From Dactylorhiza incarnata (lineage: Eukaryota; Streptophyta; Magnoliopsida; Asparagales; Orchidaceae), in NCBI GenBank assembly GCA_033032865.1, contig JAWHQI010000257.1:2589001-2653000 (forward strand): a stretch of 64,000 bases of DNA, given 5' to 3'. The notes below the pieces were generated by a model that saw nothing but the letters and a program-made list of their open reading frames with translations, had not been told where the DNA came from and ran no database searches. Position 1 is the stretch's first letter. Every line of letters starts with the position of its first letter. A program made the position numbers and the translations under genes. Positions 1 to 10,560 of the stretch are shown piece after piece.

Positions 1-620
1 ACGCGTTACCATATTCAAGGTAAGACTCAAATATGAGACTCGTCTACAAGTATAGAATCCTTGAAATCTCTTCAAGTTATACCTTGGAGCCTACTCATCA
101 ATGAGGATGTGGAGTTTAGTATTGTGTATTTAGGACCCCTCTTTCACACTTTTAAGCGCACTCCCAATTTCCTGGGAACCTATCCTATTACTCATTTCAC
201 ATACTACGAAGTTTCTTATATCTTACCTAGTGATGCACCATATGCGTTTTCCATCCTTAGAGACATTGGACACATCTGAATGCCGACTTTAGTGTCAATA
301 TCTTAGACAATTTTCTGGGTGATATTCGCTCTTGCGATGAATTTTCCTACACACTCCCAACATAGCACCCGGTTAAACCACCACTTGTTAGGGACGTATC
401 CACTATTAGGGAGTAGTTGAGCATGATGGTCTGAGGATCTATTCCATCATCACTAGTGATGATGCATCAAATGATTATTTATATGATCATCACACCCGCG
501 ATGAATTTTTCTACACCCCACCCACTGAACCCCCTGACTATGTACTCCTCTGGAAAGACATCTGGAGTGCTATTAATCCTTAAAATAGGAGATTCGTTCA
601 GTCCGTTGACGATCATTTGT
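1..620. other. Unclassified left edge, repeat-derived
   Basis: No convincing coding region is visible. The only open frames are short and have no recognisable motif. Two similar phrases (around 337 and 500, sharing CGATGAATTTT-CTACAC) suggest a small internal duplication. It lies upstream of the broken chromovirus integrase beginning near 621 and does not match the corresponding part of that protein, so it is either a separate insertion or too decayed to read. Confidence 0.35.
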
Positions 621-747
621 CGTGACATGCATGAGTCTATCTTGTGTTGGATCACTTGTAATAATGAAATTTATAAATCTTATGCTGATAGCCAACAATA
701 AAGCACAAAACTTCAAAGAAGGTGAACAAGTAATGATCCGTATATGT
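621..747 (+). pseudogene. Old chromovirus integrase tail, left half of a split gene
   Basis: This is the end of a Ty3/gypsy integrase, upstream of the chromodomain. The residues RDMHES (about 614-631) and, one frame away, FKEGEQVMIRI (about 711-743) match the corresponding stretch of the intact chromovirus at 38051-43126 (HLHESI...VGERVM). A frameshift separates the two pieces. The frame stops abruptly at 747 because a 20-kb gypsy element was inserted there. The gene resumes at 20927 after the target duplication TATGT (743-747 and 20922-20926). It is a relic with no expected function. Confidence 0.8.
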
Positions 748-2933
748 TGTAACGGCCCCCTTAATGGCTACCGCTACAATTTGCATATACATATCATATA
801 TTTCATCAGAGTTGCAAGGTAAGAAACATTCAATGTAACGTATGATGTAATATAGTACAAAAAAGAAAAATGCATGACAAAAGAACCCATTTCATTTCAT
901 AACTGATCTGATACAAGATACACACACACACATGTAGCCCTATACATACAACAAAAAGGGGCTTACCAAACACTGTACATATACACAAGACTGACTCAAA
1001 CTAGCACTACATGCACAGACATATGCCATAAGAAAAACTATAGACACTACATAAAGTAGAATTGAAACTCCTCATGCGGACACTCTTGATCTTTGCACCT
1101 CGTCCTATGCTCGTCCAGAACACCAAACACTGCTGTGGAGACTTCAATCCAAAGACGGTACCTCTTCTCCTGACGAGGAGAACACGGTCGACGCTAACTA
1201 TTGGTGGCTGTAACCGCCTCTTCCTTGACCTGTTTAGTTTTATTTTCTAATTAGTCAAAGAACTATGTGAATTCTTACTTGTACTTTCTTTTACCTATGA
1301 TGGATTCCTTTATCTTGTAGCCTTTCTTGTGTTCGTAGACTTGTACTGAATTAACCCATTTATTCTCGCTCTTTCATATCATTAGCTTGTGTTTCCTATA
1401 ACACAATTAAATGATATTACTTGACTTTTCATTTATGGGCCATATAAAGCGTAAATTAAACTTTATGAATTTATTATGTGTCCTTGTCTCACACGTTCAT
1501 GTTGCAATATTTATCACGTGCCCTTGTCTCGCACGTTCATATTGCTATTCGTGCCCTTGACTCGCACGAATCATAATTATGTTCATATTCATGTCAGAAG
1601 ATTATTCTCCCCATCTCCCGGGTTGGGTTAACTCTTAATATAGCCCATTAATTTGATATGACTTTTAACCCTTTAATTTCTTGGAGGATTAATTGATCTT
1701 TTGTCTTGCTTCGCCTACTTTGCGGATTTGTCGTTATTCAACTTATTTGAGAATTTACCTTTATTGGACTTGTTTGCGAATTACTTGTATATTATATTAT
1801 GGTTTCTACCATAATTGCATAGTACGAGTCATATGAAATAGAAGCAAATGAAAATAAAGAAAATAAGAACTCACCCCTTCTTTCTTTTTTTCTTTTTTCT
1901 CTGCGCTGCTCATTTCCCTTTTTTCCACCTTGAGAGTCCATGACCTAAATACATTACCATTATTTGCTGATCCTATTGTAATAATAACGGTGTTATCATA
2001 AATTCATAATGATCTTGGGGTACTATAGCCGCTCTTCAAATTAAACATGTTGTACTATTCCTGCCTTTAACTAATTCAGCGCTATGCACCACTAATCCCC
2101 TTCCCTACAAGGTAAATGGCAGGCTACTTAAGTTAGGATTTGCCGTCCTAACTCTATGCATACGGAATTTGCACTAATTAATCAAGGGAAACTCATAATA
2201 ACCCATAAAGTAACCCTAATCAGAGATTTGACGTCAACCCCCAACATTTGTTGGCTGCCCTAACATGGAGACAAGGTTTTTTTCCCCTAATTTCGTAAGA
2301 CATCAATATCTCAACCTAAATAATACTGTAGAGACACTAGATAACTGAAATTAGGAGTGTAACCATCCTCTACCCAACTAGGGTTTCCGGTTCCTTGCAT
2401 GAAACTCAAAGAAGAACATAAAACATATTAGAAATCCCTTCTGAAACTCAAGAGGAGAAGAAATATAAAAAATTAGAGCTTTTTGGGCAACCTAAGGTTT
2501 TTGACCAAGGAAAAACGAAGCTACGAGTCCATATAAATCTCAAGAGGAGTTGAGAGGAGGTGATTGCCTCTCTATATGAAGAAGAAGGAAGGAAATCACA
2601 GGAGATTTGGGGCTTCTGGAGGAGTTGGCGCCGATCGGCTTCCGCCTGGGAGCGGTCTCGTTTCCGCGACTGGGAGGAAGGAAAATGAGTTGTATCGGGT
2701 TCCCTATTAACCGAGCGCACCGCCTACCCCTAGCATGACACGTGATAAATTTCACGTGTATCCAAAATTAGGCCGCCGGTTAGGCATTCTCCTGCATTTG
2801 GTTTAACCGGTCCAACCCTTTAGCCTCCCTCTAACACTAATTCTCATTATTCATATAAAATTAGATATGAATAAATAATTTATTCGCATAAATTATTACA
2901 AGTATTAATACCTGTACTAATGACGACGTCACA
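748..2933 (-). repeat. 3' LTR of the Tekay-like element
   Basis: A 2186-bp LTR. It aligns from end to end with 18692-20921. In the first 200 bp about a dozen substitutions are visible, roughly 5-6%. The other copy carries about 39 bp (around 19990-20030) that is missing here. It starts TGTAACGG and ends GACGTCACA on the plus strand. Internal open frames such as 1062-1250 and 2448-2755 also appear in the other LTR (19009-19197, 20530-20724) and are not genes. Confidence 0.92.
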
Positions 2934-2952
2934 ATTCTTCCCTCCTTATACG
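2934..2952 (-). promoter_or_regulatory. Polypurine tract of the Tekay-like element
   Basis: Read on the minus strand this is AAGGAGGGAAGAAT immediately before the LTR start TGTGACGTC. This is the expected position for the primer of plus-strand DNA synthesis. Confidence 0.8.
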
Positions 2953-2959
2953 ATTTTTC

Positions 2960-4056
2960 GTTCGCGAAAATCTTCAATCTGAAACAGTGTCGAATAGTTG
3001 AGGGAAGAGATCTCTCATTACATCCTCTTTTTCCCATGTTGTTTCATATAAACTGTGCCCTTTCCACCAGACTTTAACAAATATGACTTCTCTGTTTCGG
3101 AGTTGCTTATTTTGCTAATCTATAATCTTGTTGGTCTCGGTTGGACTTGATAGGTCGGATTCAACTTGGATTTGCTCAGAAGGATCAATTTTGTCTGGAT
3201 CAGCTATATATTTCCGTAAGACAGATACATGAAATACGTCATGAAGATTCTGCAGAGTATCAGATAATGCCAAGCGATATGCTACTTCTCCAATCTTTTC
3301 AGTGATTGAAAATGGTCCTACATATCTTCAACTAAGCTTTCCAATCTTCCGGAGTCGCGAAGTACCTTTAAAGGGCTTTATCTTAAGACATACCATGTCT
3401 CCCACATTGAACTCTACTCTTCTGTGTCTGGCATTGTAATACTTTTGTTGTCTGTCATGGGCTATCTTCAATCTCTCTCGGACCATTGCTATTTCATCAT
3501 CCATTTTATCTACTTTCGTCTTCTCAAATAATTTGTTTTCACCATCTTCAGCCCAGCTCAGAGGAGTGCGACACCTCCGCTCATACAAAGTTTCAAACAG
3601 TGCCATTTGTATACTGGACTGATAACTGTTATTATATGAAAATTCAACCAAGGATAAATATTTCTCCCATGAACCCTTGAGGTCTAGAACGATCATCCTT
3701 AAGAGGTCTTCTAACAATTGAATGGTTCGCTCTGATTGACCATCGACCTGAGGGTGAAAAGCAGTACTATATAACAACCTTGTTCCCAATCTTTTCTGAA
3801 CCAATTTCCAAGTATCTGATGTAAAACGCCCATCTCTGTCCGAGATTATCGATCTAGGAATTCCATGATATTTTACAATAACATTAATATATTGGTCGAC
3901 TAACCTTTCAACTGACCCATCTTTCTTCATAGGGATAAAATGTGCAATTTTTGTTAGTCGGTCAACAATCACCCATATGCCAATATTTACAGGTTTACTT
4001 CTCGGTAAACCCATAACAAAATCCATTGTTATATCATCCCACTTCCATTCAGGGAT
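2960..4056 (-). pseudogene. Tekay-like integrase, catalytic core and C-terminal end
   Basis: An open frame of about 240 codons (start of homology near 4056, stop near 3328) carries the integrase catalytic core. The first Asp is in TMDFVMGLP, the second in ISDRDGRF, and the Glu in DGQSERTIQ. The enzyme inserts element cDNA into chromosomes. Homology continues in broken frames to about 2960, where residues resembling the C-terminal ETTWE...MR tail are visible. The N-terminal HHCC zinc domain is missing. Upstream of PIPEWKW the frame runs into a foreign LTR that begins at 4062, so this is a dead gene. The open frame extending to 4095 includes that LTR sequence and is not a true start. Confidence 0.88.
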
Positions 4057-4061
4057 AGGTA

Positions 4062-6785
4062 TGTAACATCTGGAAAGGCAATGATATTCTAGCACACAGG
4101 CATAAGCTATTCATATTATTCTTTAGCAAGCATTATTTCATAACATACCTGTAAGCTTAATATTAATACGCAATGAAGCCATACCCCATGAACACAGAGA
4201 GCCAACTAAAAACAACCTTTATTAATACATAATGTTTTAGACACATATAAGTTTACATCACTTAATTAAATACAACTTACAACAACTTACAACTTACAAC
4301 AACTTACAACTTGACCCGTAGGCCACAAAAGAAACTTTTTAGACTAATACATACTTCTGCCTGGGACCTTGGGAGATCTATATCATCACCAGCTTCAGGG
4401 GCATTTCCTAATCCCTGAAAAAGATGTAGAACGAAAGGGTGAGTATAATACATACCCAGTGAGAAAGTCTTCTTAGTCTAATTTCTATAATATTTTAGAA
4501 TTACGGTTTCATATTTAATTCCTTTTAATTAAACTCGTCTTTTCCCTTTCGGTTGCATTCTTATTTGCAATTAATGATTTAAACCTTATTTAAAATACTT
4601 CTCATAACCTTATCATTAGTGAAATACCTTAGAAGTAAATCCACAATTTAACCCTTGCTGTTAAATAAGAGCTCTAGGATCTTTTAGCATGACTTTTAAA
4701 CTATGGTAAGATAACCCTTACCTCTGTTGTTGGGCAATAACTATGGTGGGTAAAAGCCTCACCGCCCGAGGGTTTAACCCCTCTAAAATAGTCTCAACAT
4801 GCTATAAACTATGGTGGAACTCCACCCACTTTGACATGGTAAAACCATGTCCTTATGGACTCACTTCTAATTACCTTCACTGGTAAGCTTACCTCTTAGA
4901 TTACTAAACATACTAACACTTAGTCTCGTTTAACAGACTTGTTGCTGATTTCTGATTAAAATGGGAGCAGATGGGGTCCTGAGAGCTCTTTAATAGTTTA
5001 TACAATAATTGTATTGTTGATTGCCCTTTTTATATCTTACATAATTGTCTTAAGACGTAAGTTAAGACATTTTGGAGGCTTATAATGTTTTCAAACAGCC
5101 ATAATGGCTGCTGATTGGATTTTAAATACATGAGTACCGCATGATATTTTGTTACAATTGCTGGTTGGCTTATAAAGTATGCATTAAACACTTCAATATT
5201 GATGTATTGTGGGTTTTTAAGACTTAAAATGCTTCCAAGCAGCAATAGGGTTGCTAACTAGTCTTCATGTTATAGGAAATTTACTTTTAGCAACCTATTT
5301 TAAGCTTAGGAACTTACCAAACAGCAAGAATGTTTGCTGATTGGGATATAAATATATATACTTTACAATATTGTGGTCATTTATGTGTTATTTGAAAACA
5401 AACAACACTATATATGATTGGTTAATTTTTGTAACTAAATATTTCACTTTAATAATATGTTTCATGTGTTTTTGAGGTTTAGAATACTCCCAAACAGCAA
5501 TATAAATTGCTGGTTGGTCTTTTCATTTCTTGAATATCACCTTTAATGAGTTCTCCATTGCTTAAGAAACTCCCAATCAGAAATGGGGTTGCTAATTGGT
5601 ATGTTTCAATCATGATAATAATCCTATCTTGAATTTAATAGACATTTAGGGCTTGAGTAGTTTTCATTCAGCACTAGGGGTTGTTAACTGTCCTCTTAAT
5701 TAAGGATAACAACTCATTTAGTAGGTTTCCAAGTCATCAGATAAACTAGGAACTTAGACGATTTGGAAACCTCTTGATATACGACATATATGTGCATCTA
5801 TAAAATCCTTGTATCTTTCATGGCATGGTAATAGCAAATTGGACAAGAGGAAAATAACAAACTTTGATATAAAATTCATCATAAAAATTATATAAATCTA
5901 TCTTTCATGTTCATCAACTAATTAAAAGGATGTCAATATATTTGATTACACCCTTCATGTACAGATTTTGGTCTAAGAACTCACAACCCTAAACTAGACT
6001 TTAACACTTCTAAAATAAACTTTTTATCAGATGAGAATCAATACTTTAGAAGCAAGCACATATCAATTTTAGGTTGCATATAGGTTCCTAAAATATTTAG
6101 AAACTAGGGCAAGAAGAGAATCTCACCTCATTAGCCATGGGAGTCTTCCCTCTCCTTGAATAAGCCCTAAAATCCATGTAGAGACCTTTTGGATGCAAGA
6201 GAAAGCAAGGGGTTTCGGAATCTGGTTAGGGCGAGAAGAAATCTCACGGATTTGAGTAAGAAACTAACCTAGAAGGAGGGAGAGGACTTAAAATACCTTG
6301 AGGAGGCTTGGAGAAGCTCGGCCGCCGCTCGAATGTGGGTCTCCAGGCGTCGTCGAGCAGGAACGAAGGCACAGAAAGCCTTCCACGCAAGTGACGGGCG
6401 CAGGAGAGGTGTCGTCGCCTGCTTCTCTCGCGTGGAGTCTTCTGGAGCTGAACCGACGGGAATAGGGAGGCTTGGACCGGCTGGGATAAGTTTATACGGG
6501 AGATAGGTTTATTAGGGGAGGAGTGTTTAGGTTATTTAGGTTATTATTTTTTTTTCTTTTCTTTTTCTTATGTACATTTTTTTGTTACAATAAACTATTA
6601 TGTGCAACACTAAAGTTCTAACTATGTATAATATTTTATCTAACTATTATTGAAAATTATTATATGTGCCAATTTAATTTCATCAATAATGTATACATGA
6701 CACTTTCATCCTACGATGGATAAATTAATACTAAATTAATACATATAGGACTTACCTAGTGTGACGTTGTTTTCAGGACGTCACA
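4062..6785 (-). repeat. 2.7-kb LTR of a second gypsy element inserted in the integrase gene
   Basis: The plus-strand start TGTAACATC interrupts the integrase right after 4061. The end GACGTCACA at 6785 is followed by a polypurine tract, which gives a 2724-bp LTR in minus orientation. The start of the LTR on its own strand (TGTGACGTC) is shared with the Tekay-like element. The internal phrase CAACTTGACCCGTA is shared with the solo LTR at 26760-29315, so these belong to related families. The left flank is AGGTA (4057-4061). The matching duplication and the partner LTR are absent because the element's 5' end is deleted near 8027. Apart from the hairpin array listed separately, no gene is seen in it. 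Confidence 0.75.
5071..5697 (-). repeat. Array of about six diverged units, each with a short hairpin, inside the LTR
   Basis: A degenerate unit recurs at about 5071, 5217, 5302, 5476, 5556 and 5648. On the plus strand it reads roughly GGCTTAGAATACTTCCAAA followed by CAGCAAT...TTGCTG and ATTGG. The CAGCAA/TTGCTG halves form a small inverted repeat with a loop of a few bases, clearest at 5494-5511. A looser half-unit is near 5155. Spacing varies from about 80 to 175 bp. Confidence 0.65.
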
Positions 6786-6802
6786 AATCTCCCCTCCTTA
6801 CT
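6786..6802 (-). promoter_or_regulatory. Polypurine tract of the second gypsy element
   Basis: The minus-strand sequence AAGGAGGGGAGATT directly precedes the LTR start TGTGACGTC at 6785. It is close in sequence to the tract of the surrounding element at 2934. Confidence 0.75.
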
Positions 6803-6919
6803 GAAATTTTCGTCCTCGAAAATTAAGTTTCAAAGTCTTCAAAAAGGAAAGGATAATCCCTTCTCATAATATCTTCTTTCTCCCAAGTTGCTTCCTGTTG
6901 AGTTCTACCATTCCTCTTA

Positions 6920-8027
6920 TTAATTAAAGGAGAAAGAATCTCGACCTTTCTTAATTTGTTTAACTGCCTTCATGGAGGAAATAAGCACCTTAGAAACTCC
7001 TGTAATGCCTCTGAAAATAATTTCTTGGCCTTGATTTTTGATACTAACTTCCTTTCTTTGACAATGGATGGAAGCATTATTAAGTGACAACCAATCCATT
7101 CCTAAGATTATATCGAATTCACTCAAGGGCAAGATTGCTGCATCAAGATTTAACTCATGACCTTCTAGTGATAACTTGATCATACATCTTTGATTTGTTG
7201 TAGTAGTTGTATTATTGGGCATTATTACATTAAGAGCTGAAATGGTTTTATACGGATGTAATTTTGCTGTTCTCACCAACTTCTCGGATATAAAAGAATG
7301 CGAAGCACCAGTGTCAAACGGAATTTTAGCAGTGTGTGAAGATGAATAAGCAATACCTGTAACCACCGTCTCATCTTCCTTTGTCTCCTGATGCCCAAGA
7401 GAAAACACACTTGGTTGCACGGGTTTATTTGCTATATCTGGAAGAGGGGCCTGAGAAGCTACTGATTCTGCCATTTTGCCTTTCTCCTGTTCACTAGTAG
7501 AGCCAATACAAAACATCCTCTGCGGGGGTGGCCCCCATGATCGATTTTCTTCTGTCCTTTGGGGAGCATTGGGACAGGCATTAGCCATGTGCCCTGGCTG
7601 TCTACATTTAAAGCAAACTCCTGATCCTGCCAGACATTCTCCAGAGTGTCTTTTATTACATTTCTTGCAAGGCGCTGGACCCGTACCTTTCTGATTACTT
7701 TTATTACCGGACTGTACTTGCGAAGTTGATTGCGTACTCTTTTGCTGCTTCCACTTGGGCCCGGAAGAAGACCCAGATCCTTGATTTTTACTGCCCTGAG
7801 ATGGGCCAGGAAACTTCCTCTTCTTGAAATCCCTTTTTCTCTGAATCTTCTCTTCATCTTTCTCCAACATTTTTGCTACTTCTACCAACTCATCATACTT
7901 TGAAATTCGCATAGGGATCAAAAAATGACGAATGGAGTCCCTCAGTCCTTTTAAGAAGTGATAACACCTCTCTCCTTCGGAATCAACCAGGTTCTCTGCA
8001 TAAAATGCTAGATGAGAGAATTCTTCT
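6920..8027 (-). pseudogene. Gag-protease of the second gypsy element, joined to a foreign RNase H
   Basis: A single open frame of at least 360 codons. It starts in the middle of gag ([12 protein letters not shown]) and goes through a lysine/serine-rich linker. Next come a half knuckle CKKCNKRHSGEC and a full CCHC zinc knuckle CFKCRQPGHMANAC. The aspartic protease follows, with PFDTGASHSF (catalytic DTG) and the downstream ILGMDWL motif. The frame ends at 6920, and a short stretch resembling the integrase C-terminal tail follows (EATWE, about 6880). RT, RNase H and the integrase core are absent, so this was a gag-protease-only deletion derivative. At about 8027 the frame abuts the RNase H/integrase linker of the Tekay-like element, with no LTR or PBS between them. 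Gag coats element RNA, and protease would process the polyprotein. Confidence 0.85.
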
Positions 8028-8590
8028 TCACAAATATAGGGTCCTGATTCATCGCATTCCTTACTCTTTCTTTAATTGGATGTTCAGATATCATGTGATA
8101 AAGTTGACCTTGAGTTTGAGACGTGGTGATAAACGTAAGAATTTCTAACTCTTGCAATTCTTGAAGTAATGGTTTCTGTTCAGTTAGTTGTACAGTCATA
8201 GTTGCGATACTTTTTCTGCTTAGGGCATCTGCGACTACGTTAGCCTTACCTGGATGGTATTTGATGTCTACATCATAGGCTTTTATAAATTCTAGCCATC
8301 TTCTTTGTCGCAAGATGTATTTTAAACTCTTATGATCCGTAAAAATTTCACATTGAGCTCCATACAAATAATGTCGCCAAATTTTTAACGCAAAAATAAC
8401 CGCTGCTAATTCTAGATCATGAGTTGGATAATTGCGTTCAAGGTCCTTCAATTGTCTCGAAGCGCAAACTATTACTTTCCCATTCTGCCTTTCAGAGATG
8501 CATCACTAAAGATTTGAAACCCTTCAATACCATACGACATTATTAACACTGGTGCTGTTGTCAACCTTTCTTTTAATTTAGTAAACGCAC
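8028..8590 (-). pseudogene. Tekay-like RNase H domain, internally deleted
   Basis: The RNase H domain is recognisable by [30 protein letters not shown] and the end signature [15 protein letters not shown]. The usual FxQxELNL stretch before RQRRWLE is missing, an in-frame deletion of about eight residues. The upstream part (8450-8590) is open only in broken frames. The C-terminal part enters the linker toward integrase ([11 protein letters not shown]) and is cut at the junction near 8027. The domain degrades the RNA strand during reverse transcription. This copy is not functional. Confidence 0.85.
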
Positions 8591-8591
8591 C

Positions 8592-9261
8592 CTAACATTC
8601 CTCGGTCCAACAAAATGGAACATTCTTCCGAGTTAACTTCGTAAGTGGTAGTGCAATCTTCAAAAAGTCTTTTACAAACTTCCTGTAGTAGCCCGCCAAC
8701 CCAAGAAAATTTCGAATTTCTGTTACACTAGTTGGTTTCGGCCAATTCATAATTGCTTCTACCTTTGTCGGATCCACTGACAACCCATGCTCCATAATCA
8801 CATATCCCAAGAAAGAGACCTCATTCAACCAAAATTCGCATTTTGAAAACTTCGCAAATAAAGCATGATGTTTCAAGGTTTGCAACATTATTGCCAAGTG
8901 TTCTGCATGCTCATGCTTATCTATTGAGTAGGTAAGAATGTCATCGATAAATACAATAACAAATTTATCCAAAAGGGCATTAAATACTCGATTCATCAAA
9001 TCCATAAAAACTACTAGGGCATTCGTCAAACCAAAGGGCATTACCACAAATTCAAAATGCACGTATCTTGTACTAAAAACCGTTTTGTAAACAACCTCTT
9101 CTTTGATATTCAATTGGTGATATCCCGACCTGAGGTCAATTTTAGAAAAGACCTTTGCATTTACTAATTTATCGAATAAATCGTCAATACGGGGTAGTGG
9201 ATATTTATTTCTAATTGTAAGCTTATTCGATTCACGATAATCCACACATAATCGTAATGAA
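8592..9261 (-). pseudogene. Tekay-like reverse transcriptase, main part
   Basis: An open frame of 217 codons covers most of the palm and the start of the thumb. It contains [21 protein letters not shown] (first catalytic Asp), MPFGLTNA, the active-site variant FIDDIL in place of YVDD, and [11 protein letters not shown]. It makes DNA from the element RNA. The upstream fingers region is separated from it by the copia inserted at 9267 and continues at 12901. A stop after CWTEEC (near 8592) breaks the link to RNase H. Confidence 0.9.
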
Positions 9262-9266
9262 CCATC

Positions 9267-9435
9267 TGTTAAATGTCAAGTAACCCCCTCACCAGGTGGT
9301 GAGGATAAGTGTGGCTAAACCTAAGCCCGGCTGGTTTCCTTGAAGATATAAAGCATGGTCGGATTGCTGAGGTGAATGCATCGCATATGAAGACGTGCTC
9401 AACCCTAAGGTTCGTTTCTCCTCTTCATCTTAACA
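9267..9435 (+). repeat. 5' LTR of copia 1
   Basis: A 169-bp LTR starting TGTTAAATG and ending CTTAACA. It contains a TATA-like box GATATAAAG (about 9345-9353). The 3' partner is 12732-12900 with its box at about 12810-12818. Confidence 0.93.
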
Positions 9436-9447
9436 TGGTATCAGAGG
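9436..9447 (+). promoter_or_regulatory. Primer binding site of copia 1
   Basis: TGGTATCAGAGG directly abuts the 5' LTR and is complementary to the 3' end of initiator tRNA-Met. Confidence 0.9.
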
Positions 9448-9476
9448 GATTCTTCCCGTCGACCTGAAGGCTCGTC

Positions 9477-10078
9477 GTGCCGATCCCGTCGATCGTTCCT
9501 GCTGCCGTTTCCGTCGTCGACTCGTCTACTGTGTCCTCTAAAGAACTATCCACCCCTTGGATTATTGACTCGGGGGCTTCCGATCACATGACCGGATCTT
9601 CTATGGGAGTCTCCTCTATTTTTCCAACCTCTGGCAGTGTGAAACTCGCTGATGGATCCTCGACGTCTGTGACTGGTAAAGGGGTTATTCATCTTTCTCC
9701 TTCTGTCTCTCTCAAGTCTGTGATTATTGTTCCCTCATTTCCTACGAATCTCTTGTCTGTTAGCAGTTTAACTAAACAACTTAACTGTTCTATCACCTTT
9801 TTTTCCTCTCATTATGTATTTCAGGATCTGGCGAGTGGGAAGACGATTGGTGGTGGACATGAGTCAGGTGGAGTGTATGTCATGGACAACTGTCAGGCTC
9901 TTAGTTCTCAGAAAATTACCGACCAGGATCAGTTGAGGCTGTGACACAAGAGATTTGGGCATGCTAGTTTGAAGACCTTGAAAGCTATTTTTCCGCATTT
10001 GCTTAATGTTAAACTGTTACTTTTGATTGTCAGTCTTGTGAATTTTCAAAGCATTGTAGGACCAACTATGCTCCTAGT
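9477..10078 (+). pseudogene. Copia 1 protease and start of integrase
   Basis: The protease is recognisable by WIIDSGASDHMTGS (catalytic DSG) at about 9557-9600 and by the later NLLSVSSLT. The frame opens at 9477 without a good ATG, as expected if gag was deleted upstream. It stops at about 9942, where the TGG of the conserved WHKRFGH box has become TGA. The zinc-binding part of integrase continues downstream (FGHASLKTLK, then a shifted frame with CQSCEFSKH-like residues) to about 10078. Confidence 0.85.
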
Positions 10079-10560
10079 TTGAGTCGAAGTTTGAAATGTT
10101 TTGATTTGATACATTCCGATGTCTGGACATCTCCTATTTGTTCTTTGAATGGTTTTCAATATTTTGTTTCTTTTTTTGATGATCACTCACGCTTTACCTG
10201 GGTGTACCTCATGAAAAAGAAGGATGAAGTCTCAAAAATATTTCAGTTGTTCTATCATTATGTGCAGACTCAATTTGGAACTGGAATTAAAATTCTTAGG
10301 AGTGACAATGGAGGCGAATATACGTGCAGTGACCTTCAGCTATTTCTGAGAGATCATGGGATTATTTTCCAATCTTCCTGTCCGGGGACTCCTCAACAGA
10401 ATGGGGTTGCCGAAAGGAAGAATCGCCATATCTTGGAGACCACTCGATGCTTGTTGCAAGAGATGTCGTCCCTAAGGGACTATGGGATGAAGGAGTTCTC
10501 ACATCCGTCTATCTTATTAATAGGATGGCTACCGGTACTTTGGGAGGAAAGTACCCCCTA
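10079..10560 (+). pseudogene. Copia 1 integrase core
   Basis: The catalytic core shows IHSDVW (first Asp), LRSDNGGEY (second Asp) and the Glu in GVAERKNRHIL. A frameshift around 10450-10480 moves the C-terminal part (VYLINRM, then VFGCVAFVH) into the frame that continues through RT. The integrase inserts cDNA into chromosomes. This copy is interrupted by the shift. Confidence 0.88.

Noticed and set aside
2448..2755. Small minus-strand genes near the end of an LTR
   Set aside because: The corresponding region of the other LTR (20530-20724) is open in a different frame and strand. No conserved protein.
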